A stretch of 64,000 bases of DNA from Burkholderiaceae bacterium 26 (GCA_000955795.1 JYOB01000006.1:170864-234863), one strand, 5' to 3'; positions 28,838 to 38,375 are shown, counted from the first letter of the stretch. Program-made: numbers and translations. Notes: a model not told the origin generated them from the letters alone.

Positions 28838-29227
28838 TCAATCGCCTGCGGTGTCGAGGCGATGCTGGAGCGTGTTGACGGCGTCATCCACCAGCGCGGC
28901 GGCGGCAGTCAATTCATCGTCACTGCAATCGGCGTGATAACGCTTCTTGGCGCCGCACTGGTTGAGCACGAGGTGAATATCTGGCGCCACGCCCGCCGTT
29001 GCCAGGCAGGCCTTGACGCACGCCAGTGCGCAACCGTCGAGCGCAAGAATGGGGCGCCCGCTGCGTGCTGTCTTGACGAGCGCGCGCACCCCGCCGCCGA
29101 CACCGCTGATGCAGGACATCTCTGCCCTGCCTGCGCGGTCCAGATCGACGGCCAGGCGGTTTGCCGCTTGCGCCACACTCGAACAACCCGAGCATGCATA
29201 GACGAGCGGCAATGCACGTGATGACAT
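28838..29227 (-). CDS. DGC-type putative zinc-binding protein
   Basis: 129 aa, cysteine-rich. YACSGCSSVAQAAN (C12, C15), LDGCALACVKACL and a C-terminal CGAKKRYHADC give the pattern of DGC-domain proteins, predicted to bind zinc or another metal. ATG at 29227 gives the family-like start; an upstream extension is not plausible. Last gene of the membrane protein-ubiU-ubiV-ubiT operon, 11 nt after ubiT. Function is unknown; DGC proteins often lie among anaerobic respiration genes. Confidence 0.78.
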   Translation of the reverse strand: MSSRALPLVYACSGCSSVAQAANRLAVDLDRAGRAEMSCISGVGGGVRALVKTARSGRPILALDGCALACVKACLATAGVAPDIHLVLNQCGAKKRYHADCSDDELTAAAALVDDAVNTLQHRLDTAGD

Positions 29228-29238
29228 GGCGCCCCTCG

Positions 29239-29664
29239 CTATCGCGATTGCCAGCGTGCAAGCCACGCCGGGCGTGCAGCCGCATCGAGCCAGTTCTTGA
29301 CGATCAGCCCCAGCTCCGTGTCACCCGCAATCTTGAGGCGGCGTTGGAAAAACAGCGTATCTGCGTCGGCAGTGCCGCGAATAAGCGCAACGAAATCGCC
29401 CACGCCAGCACGCAACTCCAGTTCGGGTTCGGGGCTTGAAGCGGAAAGCGTGTGGAACGCTCCACCGCGGCAGCAAAAGCAGGCGCGCAGGCCGAGGTCT
29501 TCTACGGTGATGGCAAAGCGCCGCCCTTCCAATTCCGGGGGCGGCGTCAGCCAAGACAGGCGCCGGGCCAGATCAAGACCCAGCACAAACGGGAACGATG
29601 TCAGCGGCACCGGTAGGCTACGCGCCATGCGGACGAACATTTCTGGGGGGCGCAAGCGTGTCAT
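29239..29664 (-). CDS. ubiT: UbiT: O2-independent ubiquinone biosynthesis accessory factor (SCP2 domain)
   Basis: 141 aa, SCP2 sterol-carrier-like domain ([66 protein letters not shown]). In E. coli UbiT (YhbT) binds prenyl intermediates of the anaerobic ubiquinone pathway. The ATG at 29664 overlaps the ubiV stop (ATGA), which fixes the start. Confidence 0.88.
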   Translation of the reverse strand: MTRLRPPEMFVRMARSLPVPLTSFPFVLGLDLARRLSWLTPPPELEGRRFAITVEDLGLRACFCCRGGAFHTLSASSPEPELELRAGVGDFVALIRGTADADTLFFQRRLKIAGDTELGLIVKNWLDAAARPAWLARWQSR

Positions 29665-30545
29665 TGCGGCGCCTCCAGCCATTCAATGCCGGACTGCCCG
29701 TGCCAGTAGCCGTTGCAGCGTCCAATGCCCTCCGGAGGCTGCACGTCCTGCACAGGCAGGCCAAGGCGCAGGGCATCCAGTGCCGCCACGGCGTCCAGCG
29801 TGCCTTGTGATTGCGGGCTGACACGCAGCACCTTCACGCCCAGCGCAGACAGCGCGGGCGCCTGATCGAGAATGTCGAGGCATTGCCCTGATTGCGTCTG
29901 GATACCGTTAATGGCGAGAAACTCCTGCCCTTCGCGCGTACGCACCGCCAGGCCATCAGGATGCTCGATGCAGCGGAAGCCGCAGTCGTCCTTGTTGAGG
30001 CGAAAGTGTCGCGCCGTAAAGCAGCGTGCGGAAAATGCCAACGGCAAACGTCCCCACACCATTGCTTCGATCGCCAACTCGGCAGGCTTCTCGCGCATCA
30101 GCTCGGCCAGCGTGGCTTGGCTCATCTCCAGCGGCATGACCGCACGCACCGCGCCCAGCCCCGCCAGCCATGCCAGCGTCGCGCCGTGATACGCGTTGCA
30201 ATGCGGGCCCGCAACGAATGGCCGGCCGTTCAGCAACCGCACAGCGCCAAGCTCGCCGGCTTCGACCATCCAGTCGTCCTGCTGACATTGCTTGCGCAAC
30301 GCCTGCGCCTCGGCGCTGGTTTCAATGAGCGTGCGCGTTGATAGCACCACCGATTTGCCCGCCTCGCGCAGCATGGCCGCGATATCGAGCCAGTCGTCCG
30401 CGCGCAATTCGTGGCGGCGGCTGCAGACCGTCTCGCCCACGTAGACGATGTCGACAGGGCTGGCGGCAACCTCCGCGTAGAAGTCGAACGTCTGTAGCCG
30501 CGGCCAGTAATACAGCAGCGGACCAAGCGAAATTTCGTAGGACAT
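29661..30545 (-). CDS. ubiV: UbiV: O2-independent ubiquinone hydroxylation protein (U32 family)
   Basis: 294 aa, U32 peptidase-like. The four cluster cysteines are present: C41 in [11 protein letters not shown], and C175, C188, C192 with the spacing x12-x3 known for E. coli UbiV. The 4Fe-4S UbiU-UbiV complex hydroxylates ubiquinone precursors without oxygen, using prephenate as oxygen donor in E. coli. Start 30545 is 10 nt after ubiU. Confidence 0.93.
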   Translation of the reverse strand: MSYEISLGPLLYYWPRLQTFDFYAEVAASPVDIVYVGETVCSRRHELRADDWLDIAAMLREAGKSVVLSTRTLIETSAEAQALRKQCQQDDWMVEAGELGAVRLLNGRPFVAGPHCNAYHGATLAWLAGLGAVRAVMPLEMSQATLAELMREKPAELAIEAMVWGRLPLAFSARCFTARHFRLNKDDCGFRCIEHPDGLAVRTREGQEFLAINGIQTQSGQCLDILDQAPALSALGVKVLRVSPQSQGTLDAVAALDALRLGLPVQDVQPPEGIGRCNGYWHGQSGIEWLEAPQ

Positions 30546-30555
30546 GATGTGCCTT

Positions 30556-31572
30556 CTATTTCCAGGGGCGATCAAACGCGCCTTGCGTGACGTGCGCGCC
30601 TTCTGCGTGGCGCACGAGTGCCGCCTGCCAGTCGGGCTTGACGGAAAAGCGCGCCGGGTCCGCCTGTGCCGCATCCAATGCGGCGCGCAATGTGGCCACC
30701 ACCTGCGCAACGTACGCCGGACTGCGCTGGCGCCCCTCGATCTTGATTGCCGACACGCCCATGGCGATCAACCGGGGCAACAGGCTGAGCGCATTGAGGC
30801 TCGTGGGCTCTTCCAGCACGTGGTCGACTTCGCCGTCGACGAGGAAGCGCCCCTTGCACAGCGTCGGATACCCAGCAGGTTCGCCCGGTGCGTATTGGTC
30901 GATCATGATGTTGTTCAGGCGGGCATCCAGGCTGCCGTCGCGCTCCACCCAGCGCACCGCATGCGCGGGCGAACACACGCCCTTGTTGTTAGGCGAATCG
31001 CCCGTGGCATACGACGACAACAGGCAACGCCCTTCGGCCATCACGCACAGGCTGCCAAAACCGAACACCTCGATCTGCACCGACGTCTGCTGGATCACGC
31101 GTTCGACTTCGGTCAAGGTCAGCACACGCGGAAGCACGGCGCGGTGGATGCCGAACTGCTCGCGCATCAGCTCAATGGCGCCGGCATGCGTTGCCGAACC
31201 CTGCACGGATAGATGCAACCGAAGGTTTGGATAGCGGTCGCGCGCATAGGCCATCAACCCGGGGTCGGCCAGGATGACGGCATCGGCGCCCAGCATGTAG
31301 GCGGCATCGACGGCCATGCGCCACTCGATGGCGCGGCCGGGCTGCGGAAACGTGTTGATGGCAAACAGCACCTGTCGCCCTTTCCGATGCGCATATTCAA
31401 CGCCAGCGCGGATGTCGTTCTCGGTAAAGTTCAGGCCGGCGAAGTTGCGCGCGTTAGTGGCGTTCTTCAAGCCGAGGTAGACGGTATCGGCCCCGGCCTC
31501 CACGGCCGCCTTGAGTGCGGCCAGGCTGCCTGCGGGCGCCACCAGTTCAATGGGGGAAGCGTTCTGTGTCAT
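30556..31572 (-). CDS. ubiU: UbiU: O2-independent ubiquinone hydroxylation protein (U32 family)
   Basis: 338 aa, partner of UbiV. Cysteines C176, C183, C200 and C239 correspond one-to-one to the four cluster ligands of E. coli UbiU (constant offset of 7). [23 protein letters not shown] is the U32 N-terminus and [15 protein letters not shown] its C-terminal signature. It lies 45 nt after the polytopic membrane protein gene, with no obvious promoter between. Confidence 0.94.
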   Translation of the reverse strand: MTQNASPIELVAPAGSLAALKAAVEAGADTVYLGLKNATNARNFAGLNFTENDIRAGVEYAHRKGRQVLFAINTFPQPGRAIEWRMAVDAAYMLGADAVILADPGLMAYARDRYPNLRLHLSVQGSATHAGAIELMREQFGIHRAVLPRVLTLTEVERVIQQTSVQIEVFGFGSLCVMAEGRCLLSSYATGDSPNNKGVCSPAHAVRWVERDGSLDARLNNIMIDQYAPGEPAGYPTLCKGRFLVDGEVDHVLEEPTSLNALSLLPRLIAMGVSAIKIEGRQRSPAYVAQVVATLRAALDAAQADPARFSVKPDWQAALVRHAEGAHVTQGAFDRPWK

Positions 31573-31617
31573 GGCGGCCAGTCTGCGACTTGTCCGCCAT
31601 TGTGGTTTTGCGTTCCG

Positions 31618-32898
31618 TCAACCGGGCGCAAACGCTCGCGAGACACGGCGAAACGTCAGCAACGCCCGGCACAGCATCGCACCCAGCCACACGTGCGACA
31701 GCGCGAATGGCACGCCGGCGATCACCGCCATCCGTTCAGGCTGCAACGGCACCAGCAACAACGCCAGCAACACGAGCAGCAGCAGGCGAGCATGCAAATG
31801 CTGTTGCCGCTCGCCGATCAACGTTTGCATGGCCGGTAGCCGTACATGCCGCGGCACCCGCCTGCGCAGGTGCATCCAGATCATGAACGGGATGATCTTG
31901 CCGAGCATCGCATTGACAGGCAGCACGCCGCCGCCCACGAGGGCCAGCACGCCGATCTCCCACGCGATGGGCCAGTCTGCCGGCAGCCAGGACGCGGTCA
32001 GCCCCAGCACGGCAACCACCAGCCAGGCGACGGAAGCCGCCAGCCACAGCCGCCAGCCCGGATCGTGCCGACGACGCGCGCTGCGCACGGCATGCACGCC
32101 CACCATCGCCAGCGCTGCCAGGACGAGCCATCCCCATGTCTGCCAGAACTCCGCGCCGCCCACGCCGCCGCACAGACTGCCAATGATCAGCGGTGCCCAC
32201 AGCCACCACGGCATCAGCCGATGCCAAGGCTCCGGCAAACGCTGCGTCTGCCAGAACATCGGCAACACCGTCGACGCCACACCCGCGACCAACGTTGCCA
32301 GCCAGCCGCCGAGGCCCCAGCCGACATGCAGGTTCAACAGCACGGGCGATGGCGCTAACCATCCGCTGGCCAAGGCCGTGGCAAGCGTTGCGCCGCTCAC
32401 CAGCGTTGCCAACACCGCCCAGCCGATGCGGCGCAGTGTTCGCACCGTCGCATGAGTGCTGCGAGTCTGCACCACGCGCATGCCCGCAAGGACGATCAAC
32501 GCGGCGGGCACGGCCAGCAGCGGCGCCCCCAACCATGCAGCCAGCACGAACGCGCGATGGTCCGCGCCCAGGAAACCCGTTGCAAGTGCAGATGCTGTTG
32601 CCACGCACGAGAGCGCCACCCACGGCGACACCCATCTCGCGCCACGCACAGGCACGCCGGCCACCACGGGAAGCAATTGAAATAGCGCACCGAGCATCGC
32701 CGGCAAGAGCATGCCGACGGCCAAGGCGTGAACCAGCGCGAGCGACAGCGGCGCAAATCGGCCAGGCAAACCCGCAGACGGCCCCAGCGCCAGCAGAAGA
32801 CCGGCCGCCGCGCCCACCCACGGCACCGGCAGCAGGCAGCCGAACACCACGCCGGCAGGCGGCATGCGTTCGTAGAACAGCGTGGGGGTGGTCGGCAT
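31618..32898 (-). CDS. Polytopic membrane protein, NnrS/heme-copper-oxidase-I-like
   Basis: 426 aa with about 12 TM segments. Histidines lie inside hydrophobic helices in oxidase-like contexts: H57 in LVHALAVGMLLPAMLGALFQLLP, H191 in LNLHVGWGLGGWLATLVAG and H343 in LGKIIPFMIWMHLRRR. This resembles NnrS and subunit-I-like proteins that bind heme, but subunit-I copper ligands are not complete, so a terminal oxidase is unlikely. It is the first gene of the ubiU-ubiV-ubiT-DGC operon and has an FNR-like box 59-72 nt before the ATG. Role in NO or anaerobic metabolism is inferred. Confidence 0.72.
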   Translation of the reverse strand: MPTTPTLFYERMPPAGVVFGCLLPVPWVGAAAGLLLALGPSAGLPGRFAPLSLALVHALAVGMLLPAMLGALFQLLPVVAGVPVRGARWVSPWVALSCVATASALATGFLGADHRAFVLAAWLGAPLLAVPAALIVLAGMRVVQTRSTHATVRTLRRIGWAVLATLVSGATLATALASGWLAPSPVLLNLHVGWGLGGWLATLVAGVASTVLPMFWQTQRLPEPWHRLMPWWLWAPLIIGSLCGGVGGAEFWQTWGWLVLAALAMVGVHAVRSARRRHDPGWRLWLAASVAWLVVAVLGLTASWLPADWPIAWEIGVLALVGGGVLPVNAMLGKIIPFMIWMHLRRRVPRHVRLPAMQTLIGERQQHLHARLLLLVLLALLLVPLQPERMAVIAGVPFALSHVWLGAMLCRALLTFRRVSRAFAPG

Positions 32899-32956
32899 CG
32901 GAGCGGCTGAAGATCTATCCAGCCGACCACGTTAGCGCAGACGCATCTGCATGCGC

Positions 32957-32970
32957 TTGATGTGCGTTAA
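32957..32970. promoter_or_regulatory. FNR/Dnr-like box before the ubiUVT operon
   Basis: TTGAT-GTGC-GTTAA is a near-palindromic FNR-type site with one mismatch in the right half (GTTAA for GTCAA). It lies in the 75-nt gap between the AAA+ ATPase stop (32974) and the membrane protein start (32898), where the promoter of the operon should be. Confidence 0.6.
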
Positions 32971-32973
32971 GCG

Positions 32974-35295
32974 TCAGCGCGGTGTGAATCCGATGGAACG
33001 CCGCTCGCGCAGTTCTGGCTTGATCGAATGCTCCTGCCGCAGTTGTGCGAGGAAGGATTCCGGGTCAAGCGTCTCGCCCAACAGCAAAGACTGCTGCTTG
33101 ACCACCGCAAAGTCGCCCGGCGTGAGCATGTCGAGCGACGCCAGCATCTCACGCCACACAGGCTTGAGCGCCTCGGCTTTGCCGCCCAGCGCTTCCGCAA
33201 TGAACATCTGTTCGCGCTGTGCGCGCACCAGCGGCTTGAAGCGGATCTTGAACGCAAACCGCCGCAGCGCCGCCTCGTCAATCCGATCAAACAAGTTGGT
33301 CGTACAGACGAAGATGCCGTCAAAGCGCTCCATGCCCTGCAGCATCTCGTTGACTTCCGACACTTCGTAATTGCGCACCGCGCCCTGGCGGCTCTGCATG
33401 AAACTGTCCGCCTCGTCGAGCAGGAGCAGTGCGCGCTCTTCTTCGGCTCGCGAGAACATCGCCGCAATCTGCTGCTCGGTTTCGCCAACGTACTTGCTCA
33501 TCAAGTCCGACGCGCGGCGAATCATCAACGGCATGTCGAGCTGCGCCGCGATGTGCTCGGCCAGCACCGTCTTGCCCGTGCCCGGCGGCCCGTAGAAGCA
33601 CAGCGTGCCGCGTCGCCGCGCGCGCAGCGCTTCGATGATGCGCTCGACAGAAAACCGGGTTTCCAAGTTCAGATAGTCCAGCTTGTATTCGGTCACGACG
33701 CGATGCGCCTGCACGTCGGGCCGCAAGCCCATCGCCTGATCAGCGTGGTCAAGCTGACGCTCGATCAGTGACTCGGCGGGCTCTTCCATTGCCGGCTGCG
33801 TCAGGCGGGCAAAGCGTGCGGCAGAATCGATCTGCGCAGGTGTGAGCGTCTTGCGCGCCGCCAGCTTGGCCATGAACGCGTCCGACACCTCCAGCCCCTC
33901 CAGGTGCTTGCGGATGATGCTCTCGCGCACGGTCGGCGGCGGCACCTTCAGCTCAAGATGGAACTGGAAGCGGCGCAGGTATGCCGGGTCGATCTGGCGG
34001 ATGGAATTCGACACCCAGATCACCGGCACGGGGTTCTGCTCCAGCGTCTGGTTCACCCACGCCTTGCCGTTGACGGAGCCACGCGGCTCTTCGTGGCCGA
34101 AGAGGCTCATCAGCTCACGCGTCGGGCCGGGGAACACATCCTCCACCTCGTCGAACAGCAGCACCGCGCCGGGCCGCCCGCGCAGGAACGCCTGCGACAC
34201 CTGCAGCGAGCGGTAGCGGTCTTTGCCCGTGAGGCTGTTGCCGTCCTTGTCGAGGCAATCCACCTCGTACAGTTCGCAACCGGCGTCGCGCGCCAGCACG
34301 CGGGCCAGCTCCGTCTTGCCGGTGCCAGGCGCGCCGTACAGCAGGATGTTGACGCCCGAGGCACGCTGCTGCGAGGCGTTCTCCAACAGCGCGGTCAGGT
34401 AGCGCGCATCGGTTTCCACATGCGGGTAATCGGACTGCGACAGCGTGGTCGACGGGGCGGGCCGCGTGAAGACGGCCATCATGTCCGCCTCGCTGGCGTA
34501 GTCGCCCAGCAGCACGTGCAGAAGGCGGTCGGAGATGCGCATCAGATCGCCCAGGTCGGTGACGCTGTTCTCGGGCAGCGGCGGCTCGATGAGACCCAAC
34601 GTCTCCAGCCGCGAACCGGGCCGCAATGACGCAGCAACTTCGGACGTGCTCGCCCCCGCCAGGCTGGCGAGCAGCTGGAACGCTTCCTGGCTGTGCGCGA
34701 CCTTGCAATCGACCATCACCGCTCGCAGGTCGCGCTTGTATTTCACCAGGGAAGCAAACAACAGCAGCGCGCGTTCGTGCGGCGGCAGGCCGAGCACGCG
34801 GGCCAACATGTCGATGTTGCCGACGAGCAGGACACGTTCACCGGAGAGCCGCTCGCCCAGCGCATCGCACGACGCGCCAAACACGGTGAACATGTCTTTG
34901 GCGTGATGCTTGACGTACTCGTCGAGGTAATAGAACAGCGAGCCTTCATCGAAGGCGCTGCTCCACTGGCCGTGGCGGTCCATGAAGGTGGGCAGGTCGA
35001 GCTTGCCGACCGCGCGCCAGCCCGGCATGTCGGCGCAGCGTGCAGACAGAAAGCGCTGCAGCCGCTGGATGACCGTGACGGGCCAGATCAGCTCCGGCGC
35101 GCAAACGGTGAGAATGTCATTGATATTGGTGCGCAGGTTGAAGCGCAGGCCCATCGCACAGACCGTGCGCAGCGCAAATTGTGCACACATGGAATCGAGC
35201 GACGACAACAGCAGCGCCTGCGGCTGCCTGCCGCCCGTGGGGACGAACGTACCATCGTCGTCAGCGTCGTCCATGTTGAGGTTGGCTTCATCCAT
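32974..35295 (-). CDS. Double AAA+ ATPase of unknown function
   Basis: 773 aa. An N-terminal region of about 290 residues without a recognised domain is followed by two AAA+ modules. Module 1: Walker A GAPGTGKT (321-328), Walker B VLLFDE (378-383), arginine finger region AYLRRFQF. Module 2: Walker A GPPGTGKT (569-576), Walker B LLLLDE (623-628), sensor CTTN, finger AALRRFAFKIRF. Module 2 resembles FtsH/SpoVK-type AAA, but there is no protease domain and no TM. Flanking genes give no clear partner. An unfoldase or remodelling role is possible but unproven. Confidence 0.8.
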   Translation of the reverse strand: MDEANLNMDDADDDGTFVPTGGRQPQALLLSSLDSMCAQFALRTVCAMGLRFNLRTNINDILTVCAPELIWPVTVIQRLQRFLSARCADMPGWRAVGKLDLPTFMDRHGQWSSAFDEGSLFYYLDEYVKHHAKDMFTVFGASCDALGERLSGERVLLVGNIDMLARVLGLPPHERALLLFASLVKYKRDLRAVMVDCKVAHSQEAFQLLASLAGASTSEVAASLRPGSRLETLGLIEPPLPENSVTDLGDLMRISDRLLHVLLGDYASEADMMAVFTRPAPSTTLSQSDYPHVETDARYLTALLENASQQRASGVNILLYGAPGTGKTELARVLARDAGCELYEVDCLDKDGNSLTGKDRYRSLQVSQAFLRGRPGAVLLFDEVEDVFPGPTRELMSLFGHEEPRGSVNGKAWVNQTLEQNPVPVIWVSNSIRQIDPAYLRRFQFHLELKVPPPTVRESIIRKHLEGLEVSDAFMAKLAARKTLTPAQIDSAARFARLTQPAMEEPAESLIERQLDHADQAMGLRPDVQAHRVVTEYKLDYLNLETRFSVERIIEALRARRRGTLCFYGPPGTGKTVLAEHIAAQLDMPLMIRRASDLMSKYVGETEQQIAAMFSRAEEERALLLLDEADSFMQSRQGAVRNYEVSEVNEMLQGMERFDGIFVCTTNLFDRIDEAALRRFAFKIRFKPLVRAQREQMFIAEALGGKAEALKPVWREMLASLDMLTPGDFAVVKQQSLLLGETLDPESFLAQLRQEHSIKPELRERRSIGFTPR

Positions 35296-35668
35296 GGTCG
35301 CCCCCTTCTTCCCCGTTTCACGGTTGGCCGGCCGGTCACCGTGTTTGAATGATTTTCATCCTAGCGCGTTTGCGCACACAGCGTACCCCGGGTGGACCCG
35401 TGTCTTTGCAAGTTGCGAGCCCGAGGCGTCTTGAATGGCCCACCGCCTGCACAGGCAGTTTCTCGCCATCAGCCGTCTGGACGTGAGCCTCACCCCACGA
35501 AAGACAGGGAATTTCTTCGCAAATAGGAATCATTATCGTTTATACTTTACCTATCGACACAATAGGCTGAACGCAAACTGTGCTCAGTTGTCGCAACACT
35601 GTTGCAGTTGCAGGCCTACAATACCTGTCACGCTGGCGGTGACCCCGCCGGCTTCAACGCTAGGCGCC
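35296..35668 (+). promoter_or_regulatory. Intergenic region with Fur box and promoter for the tonB operon
   Basis: A 19-bp stretch 35519-35537 matches the Fur consensus at 14 positions, with a perfect right half AATCATTATC, and overlaps the promoter ending in TATACT (35541-35546). About 265 nt then separate it from tonB; that leader contains only a possible 21-codon frame. The upstream 220 nt show nothing else I can name. Confidence 0.6.
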
Positions 35669-35734
35669 ATGGAATTGCTCCTGAGTCTGCTCATCAGCAT
35701 TGGGGTTTCACTGATCGTCTTCGGCAAGCGCTAA
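35669..35734 (+). CDS. Possible 21-aa hydrophobic small protein in the tonB leader
   Basis: ATG at 35669 to TAA at 35734 encodes a single hydrophobic helix with a Gly-Lys-Arg end (MELLLSLLI...VFGKR). An AGG triplet lies 4-6 nt upstream, a weak ribosome site. It is between the Fur-box promoter and tonB, so it would be iron-regulated if real. Composition typical of genuine small membrane proteins, but the length gives little statistical support. Confidence 0.35.
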   Translation: MELLLSLLISIGVSLIVFGKR

Positions 35735-35810
35735 CGCTGGCCGCTTTCGTTGTTCATCCCACCACCATCGCATTGCATTCCTTTTTTCTGCTTTCGATTC
35801 CCGGTCGTTG

Positions 35811-36467
35811 ATGATTCACCCTCGTACTCTCAAGATTCTGGTGGTCGTGCTGTTGCTGCACGCGGGCGTGCTGATGATGATCCAGCTCGGCCTGATCGCC
35901 CCCCGCCCGCCTGTCGAAGAACCGCTGGAAATCCAGGCGCACATCATTCCGGCCGCGCCCGAGCCGATCAAGCAACCGGAGCCGCCCAAGCAGCAGCCGG
36001 TCAAGCAAGAGGCGCCCAAGCCCGTCAACATCGTCAAGCCGGTCGCGCAACCCAAGCCCACGCCGATGCCGACGCCCACGCTGCCGCCGTCGGACAACGC
36101 TCCCGTGGTGCCCGCCGCGCCGCCTACACCGCCGGCACCGGCTCCTGAACCCACGCCCGCGCCAGCACCCGTTTCGTCTGCCCCGATCAGCGTCGGTATC
36201 AACGACATCCAGTGCAGCGATCCGCCGCTCGTCTATCCCAGCATGTCGCAAAAAATGGGCGAAGAAGGCCGCGCCATGGTCAAGATTTCCATTGGCACGG
36301 CGGGGGAAGTCACCAACGTGACGGTCACCTCGTCCTCCGGCTCGCCGCGCCTGGACCGCGCCGCCACCGATGCCGCGCGTGCCATCAAGTGCAGCCCTTA
36401 CAAGCAGAACGGCCACGCCGTGCCCGTGGTGGCCAGCAAGCCGTTCGTCTTCAAGCTCGATAACTAA
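35811..36467 (+). CDS. tonB: TonB-type energy transducer
   Basis: 218 aa. One N-terminal TM (about residues 7-28), a periplasmic Pro/Lys/Ala-rich spacer (about 30-125) and a C-terminal TonB domain (DPPLVYPSMSQKMGEEGRAM, then KISIGTAGEVTNV). It couples the proton-motive force via ExbBD to outer-membrane receptors. The ATG at 35811 is used rather than the TTG codon just before it. First gene of tonB-exbB-exbD; a Fur box lies upstream, so repression by iron is expected. Confidence 0.92.
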   Translation: MIHPRTLKILVVVLLLHAGVLMMIQLGLIAPRPPVEEPLEIQAHIIPAAPEPIKQPEPPKQQPVKQEAPKPVNIVKPVAQPKPTPMPTPTLPPSDNAPVVPAAPPTPPAPAPEPTPAPAPVSSAPISVGINDIQCSDPPLVYPSMSQKMGEEGRAMVKISIGTAGEVTNVTVTSSSGSPRLDRAATDAARAIKCSPYKQNGHAVPVVASKPFVFKLDN

Positions 36468-36516
36468 TTCGATTCCGCTTCTCGCTTAGCCTCTCGCTCA
36501 ATTCAGGACATTCATC

Positions 36517-37245
36517 ATGCAGGAACTCGGTCTTTCCCACCTCTGGACACAAGGCGATATCGTCACGCGCGCCACGGCAATTCTGCTGCTCATCATGTCG
36601 CTTGCCTCGTGGATCGTCATCTTCACCAAGGCGTGGGACATCGTGCGTCTGAAGTCGATGGCGCAAGGCGCTGAAAAGCGTTTCTGGCACTCGGATGATT
36701 TCGATCACGCCATGCAGACGCTGGGCTCAGCCAAGGACAACCCGTTCCACATGTTGGCGCAAACCGGCCGCGAGGCCGCACAGCACCATCGCGCCAGCCA
36801 GCCGCAGCTGCACGATGTGATGGACATCTCCGACTGGATCACGCGCTCGCTCAAGAGCGCCATCGACGAGTCGGTGGGCCAGATGCAATCGGGCTTGGCC
36901 GTACTGGCATCGGTCGGCTCCACTGCACCGTTCGTCGGTCTGTTCGGCACGGTGTGGGGCATTTATCACGCCCTGCTCGGCATCGGCGCCGTGGGCGTGC
37001 CGACCATCGACAAGGTGGCCGGCCCGGTGGGTGAATCGCTCATCATGACCGCCTTCGGTCTGGCCGTCGCTATCCCGGCGGTGCTCGGCTACAACGCCCT
37101 CACGCGCGGCAACAAGGCCATCATCGCCAAGCTCAACCGCTTTGCGCACGACCTGCACGCTTACTTCGTGACCGGCGCGCGCCTGCGCCCGGGCACTTCG
37201 CGTGACGACGCCGGCGTGCGTCTGGCGGCGGTCAAGCAGCAGTAA
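36517..37245 (+). CDS. exbB: ExbB/TolQ-family proton channel protein
   Basis: 242 aa. Three TM segments (about residues 18-40, 127-150, 173-195). The MotA/TolQ/ExbB core is visible as LAVLASVGSTAPFVGLFGTVWGIYHAL and ESLIMTAFGLAVAIPAVLGYN. Forms the channel with ExbD powering TonB. 49 nt after tonB and 9 nt before exbD. Confidence 0.94.
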   Translation: MQELGLSHLWTQGDIVTRATAILLLIMSLASWIVIFTKAWDIVRLKSMAQGAEKRFWHSDDFDHAMQTLGSAKDNPFHMLAQTGREAAQHHRASQPQLHDVMDISDWITRSLKSAIDESVGQMQSGLAVLASVGSTAPFVGLFGTVWGIYHALLGIGAVGVPTIDKVAGPVGESLIMTAFGLAVAIPAVLGYNALTRGNKAIIAKLNRFAHDLHAYFVTGARLRPGTSRDDAGVRLAAVKQQ

Positions 37246-37254
37246 GGAGAGACC

Positions 37255-37665
<411 letters not shown>

Positions 37666-37732
37666 GCGGCACGCTTCACCGTGCCCAACGAACCTCGTCT
37701 TCGAGGGTTCGTCGCTTCAGAACCTAACGCAA

Positions 37733-37758
37733 CCGGGCCACGCGCCCGGTTTTTTTTC
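37733..37758 (+). terminator. Terminator of tonB-exbB-exbD
   Basis: CCGGGC (37733-37738), 5-nt loop, GCCCGG (37744-37749), then eight T and a C. Confidence 0.88.
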
Positions 37759-37790
37759 GGGCACGGATCAGTACATTCTCAGATCACACT

Positions 37791-37809
37791 TGTAATGATA
37801 ACGATTCGC
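37791..37809. promoter_or_regulatory. Fur box upstream of hemP
   Basis: The 19-bp stretch beginning TGTAATGATAACGATTCGC matches the Fur consensus at 13 positions with an unbroken nine-base core TAATGATAA. AT-rich -10-like sequence (TTAATCTAT) follows. It lies about 80 nt before hemP. Confidence 0.65.
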
Positions 37810-37890
37810 ATTTAATCTATCTCGCATTCGCTGGGAACGCTTCACCAGCCAGCGCCCCAGCCTCGTTTTTTCGCTCGCTAGGACATTGCT

Positions 37891-38172
37891 ATGAATGTTG
37901 CCGAACACCAAGACGCAGGACGCACCGTGACGCGTCGTCGTCACGTCATCGTGGCTCGCAAGCGCCCCGCTGATCTGAATGCCGCGCCCGAAACATCCGC
38001 CGCATCAACAGCATCCGAAGCCGTTCGGGATCTTCCCGCCACCATCGGCGACACGCGGGTAATGACTTCCGAACAACTCTTTGCCGGTCAGAACGCCGTC
38101 GCCATCCGCCATAACGGCGCGATCTACACGCTGCGCGTGACGCGCTTCGGCAAGCTGATTCTTACCAAGTAA
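37891..38172 (+). CDS. hemP: Hemin uptake protein HemP/HmuP
   Basis: 93 aa. The C-terminal 40 residues (TSEQLFAGQNAVAIRHNG, YTLRVTRFGKLILTK) are the HemP family domain; the N-terminal half is a basic, disordered-looking extension. In related bacteria HemP/HmuP activates hemin-receptor gene expression under iron limitation. The usual hmuR/hmuSTUV genes do not follow, so here it is separated from them but sits after tonB-exbBD and a Fur box. CTAGGACATT gives a weak ribosome site. Confidence 0.9.
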   Translation: MNVAEHQDAGRTVTRRRHVIVARKRPADLNAAPETSAASTASEAVRDLPATIGDTRVMTSEQLFAGQNAVAIRHNGAIYTLRVTRFGKLILTK

Positions 38173-38312
38173 CACCGCAACACGCACCGGCTTTTGTGGG
38201 GACGTCTCTCTCAGGAGACATTCGGCCCCAGCCAGCCGTCGTCGTTTCGCATTGCTGTTTGCATGGCCAGACGACCGCCAGCCACGCCGCTCTTTCCCCT
38301 GCATCGCGCCCA

Positions 38313-38342
38313 AAGAAAAAGGCGCGACCACTGCCGCGCCCT
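38313..38342 (-). terminator. Terminator after the HbpS-like gene
   Basis: GGCGCG (38322-38327) pairs with CGCGCC (38336-38341). On the minus strand the hairpin is followed by TTTTTCTTTG. Confidence 0.75.
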
Positions 38343-38375
38343 TCCCTTTGCTGATCCGTCTAGCGTGATTGCGTA

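Noticed and set aside
31736..32821. Alternative frame opening in the membrane protein region on the minus strand
   Set aside because: It lacks hydrophobic helices, whereas the chosen frame has a regular 12-TM pattern.
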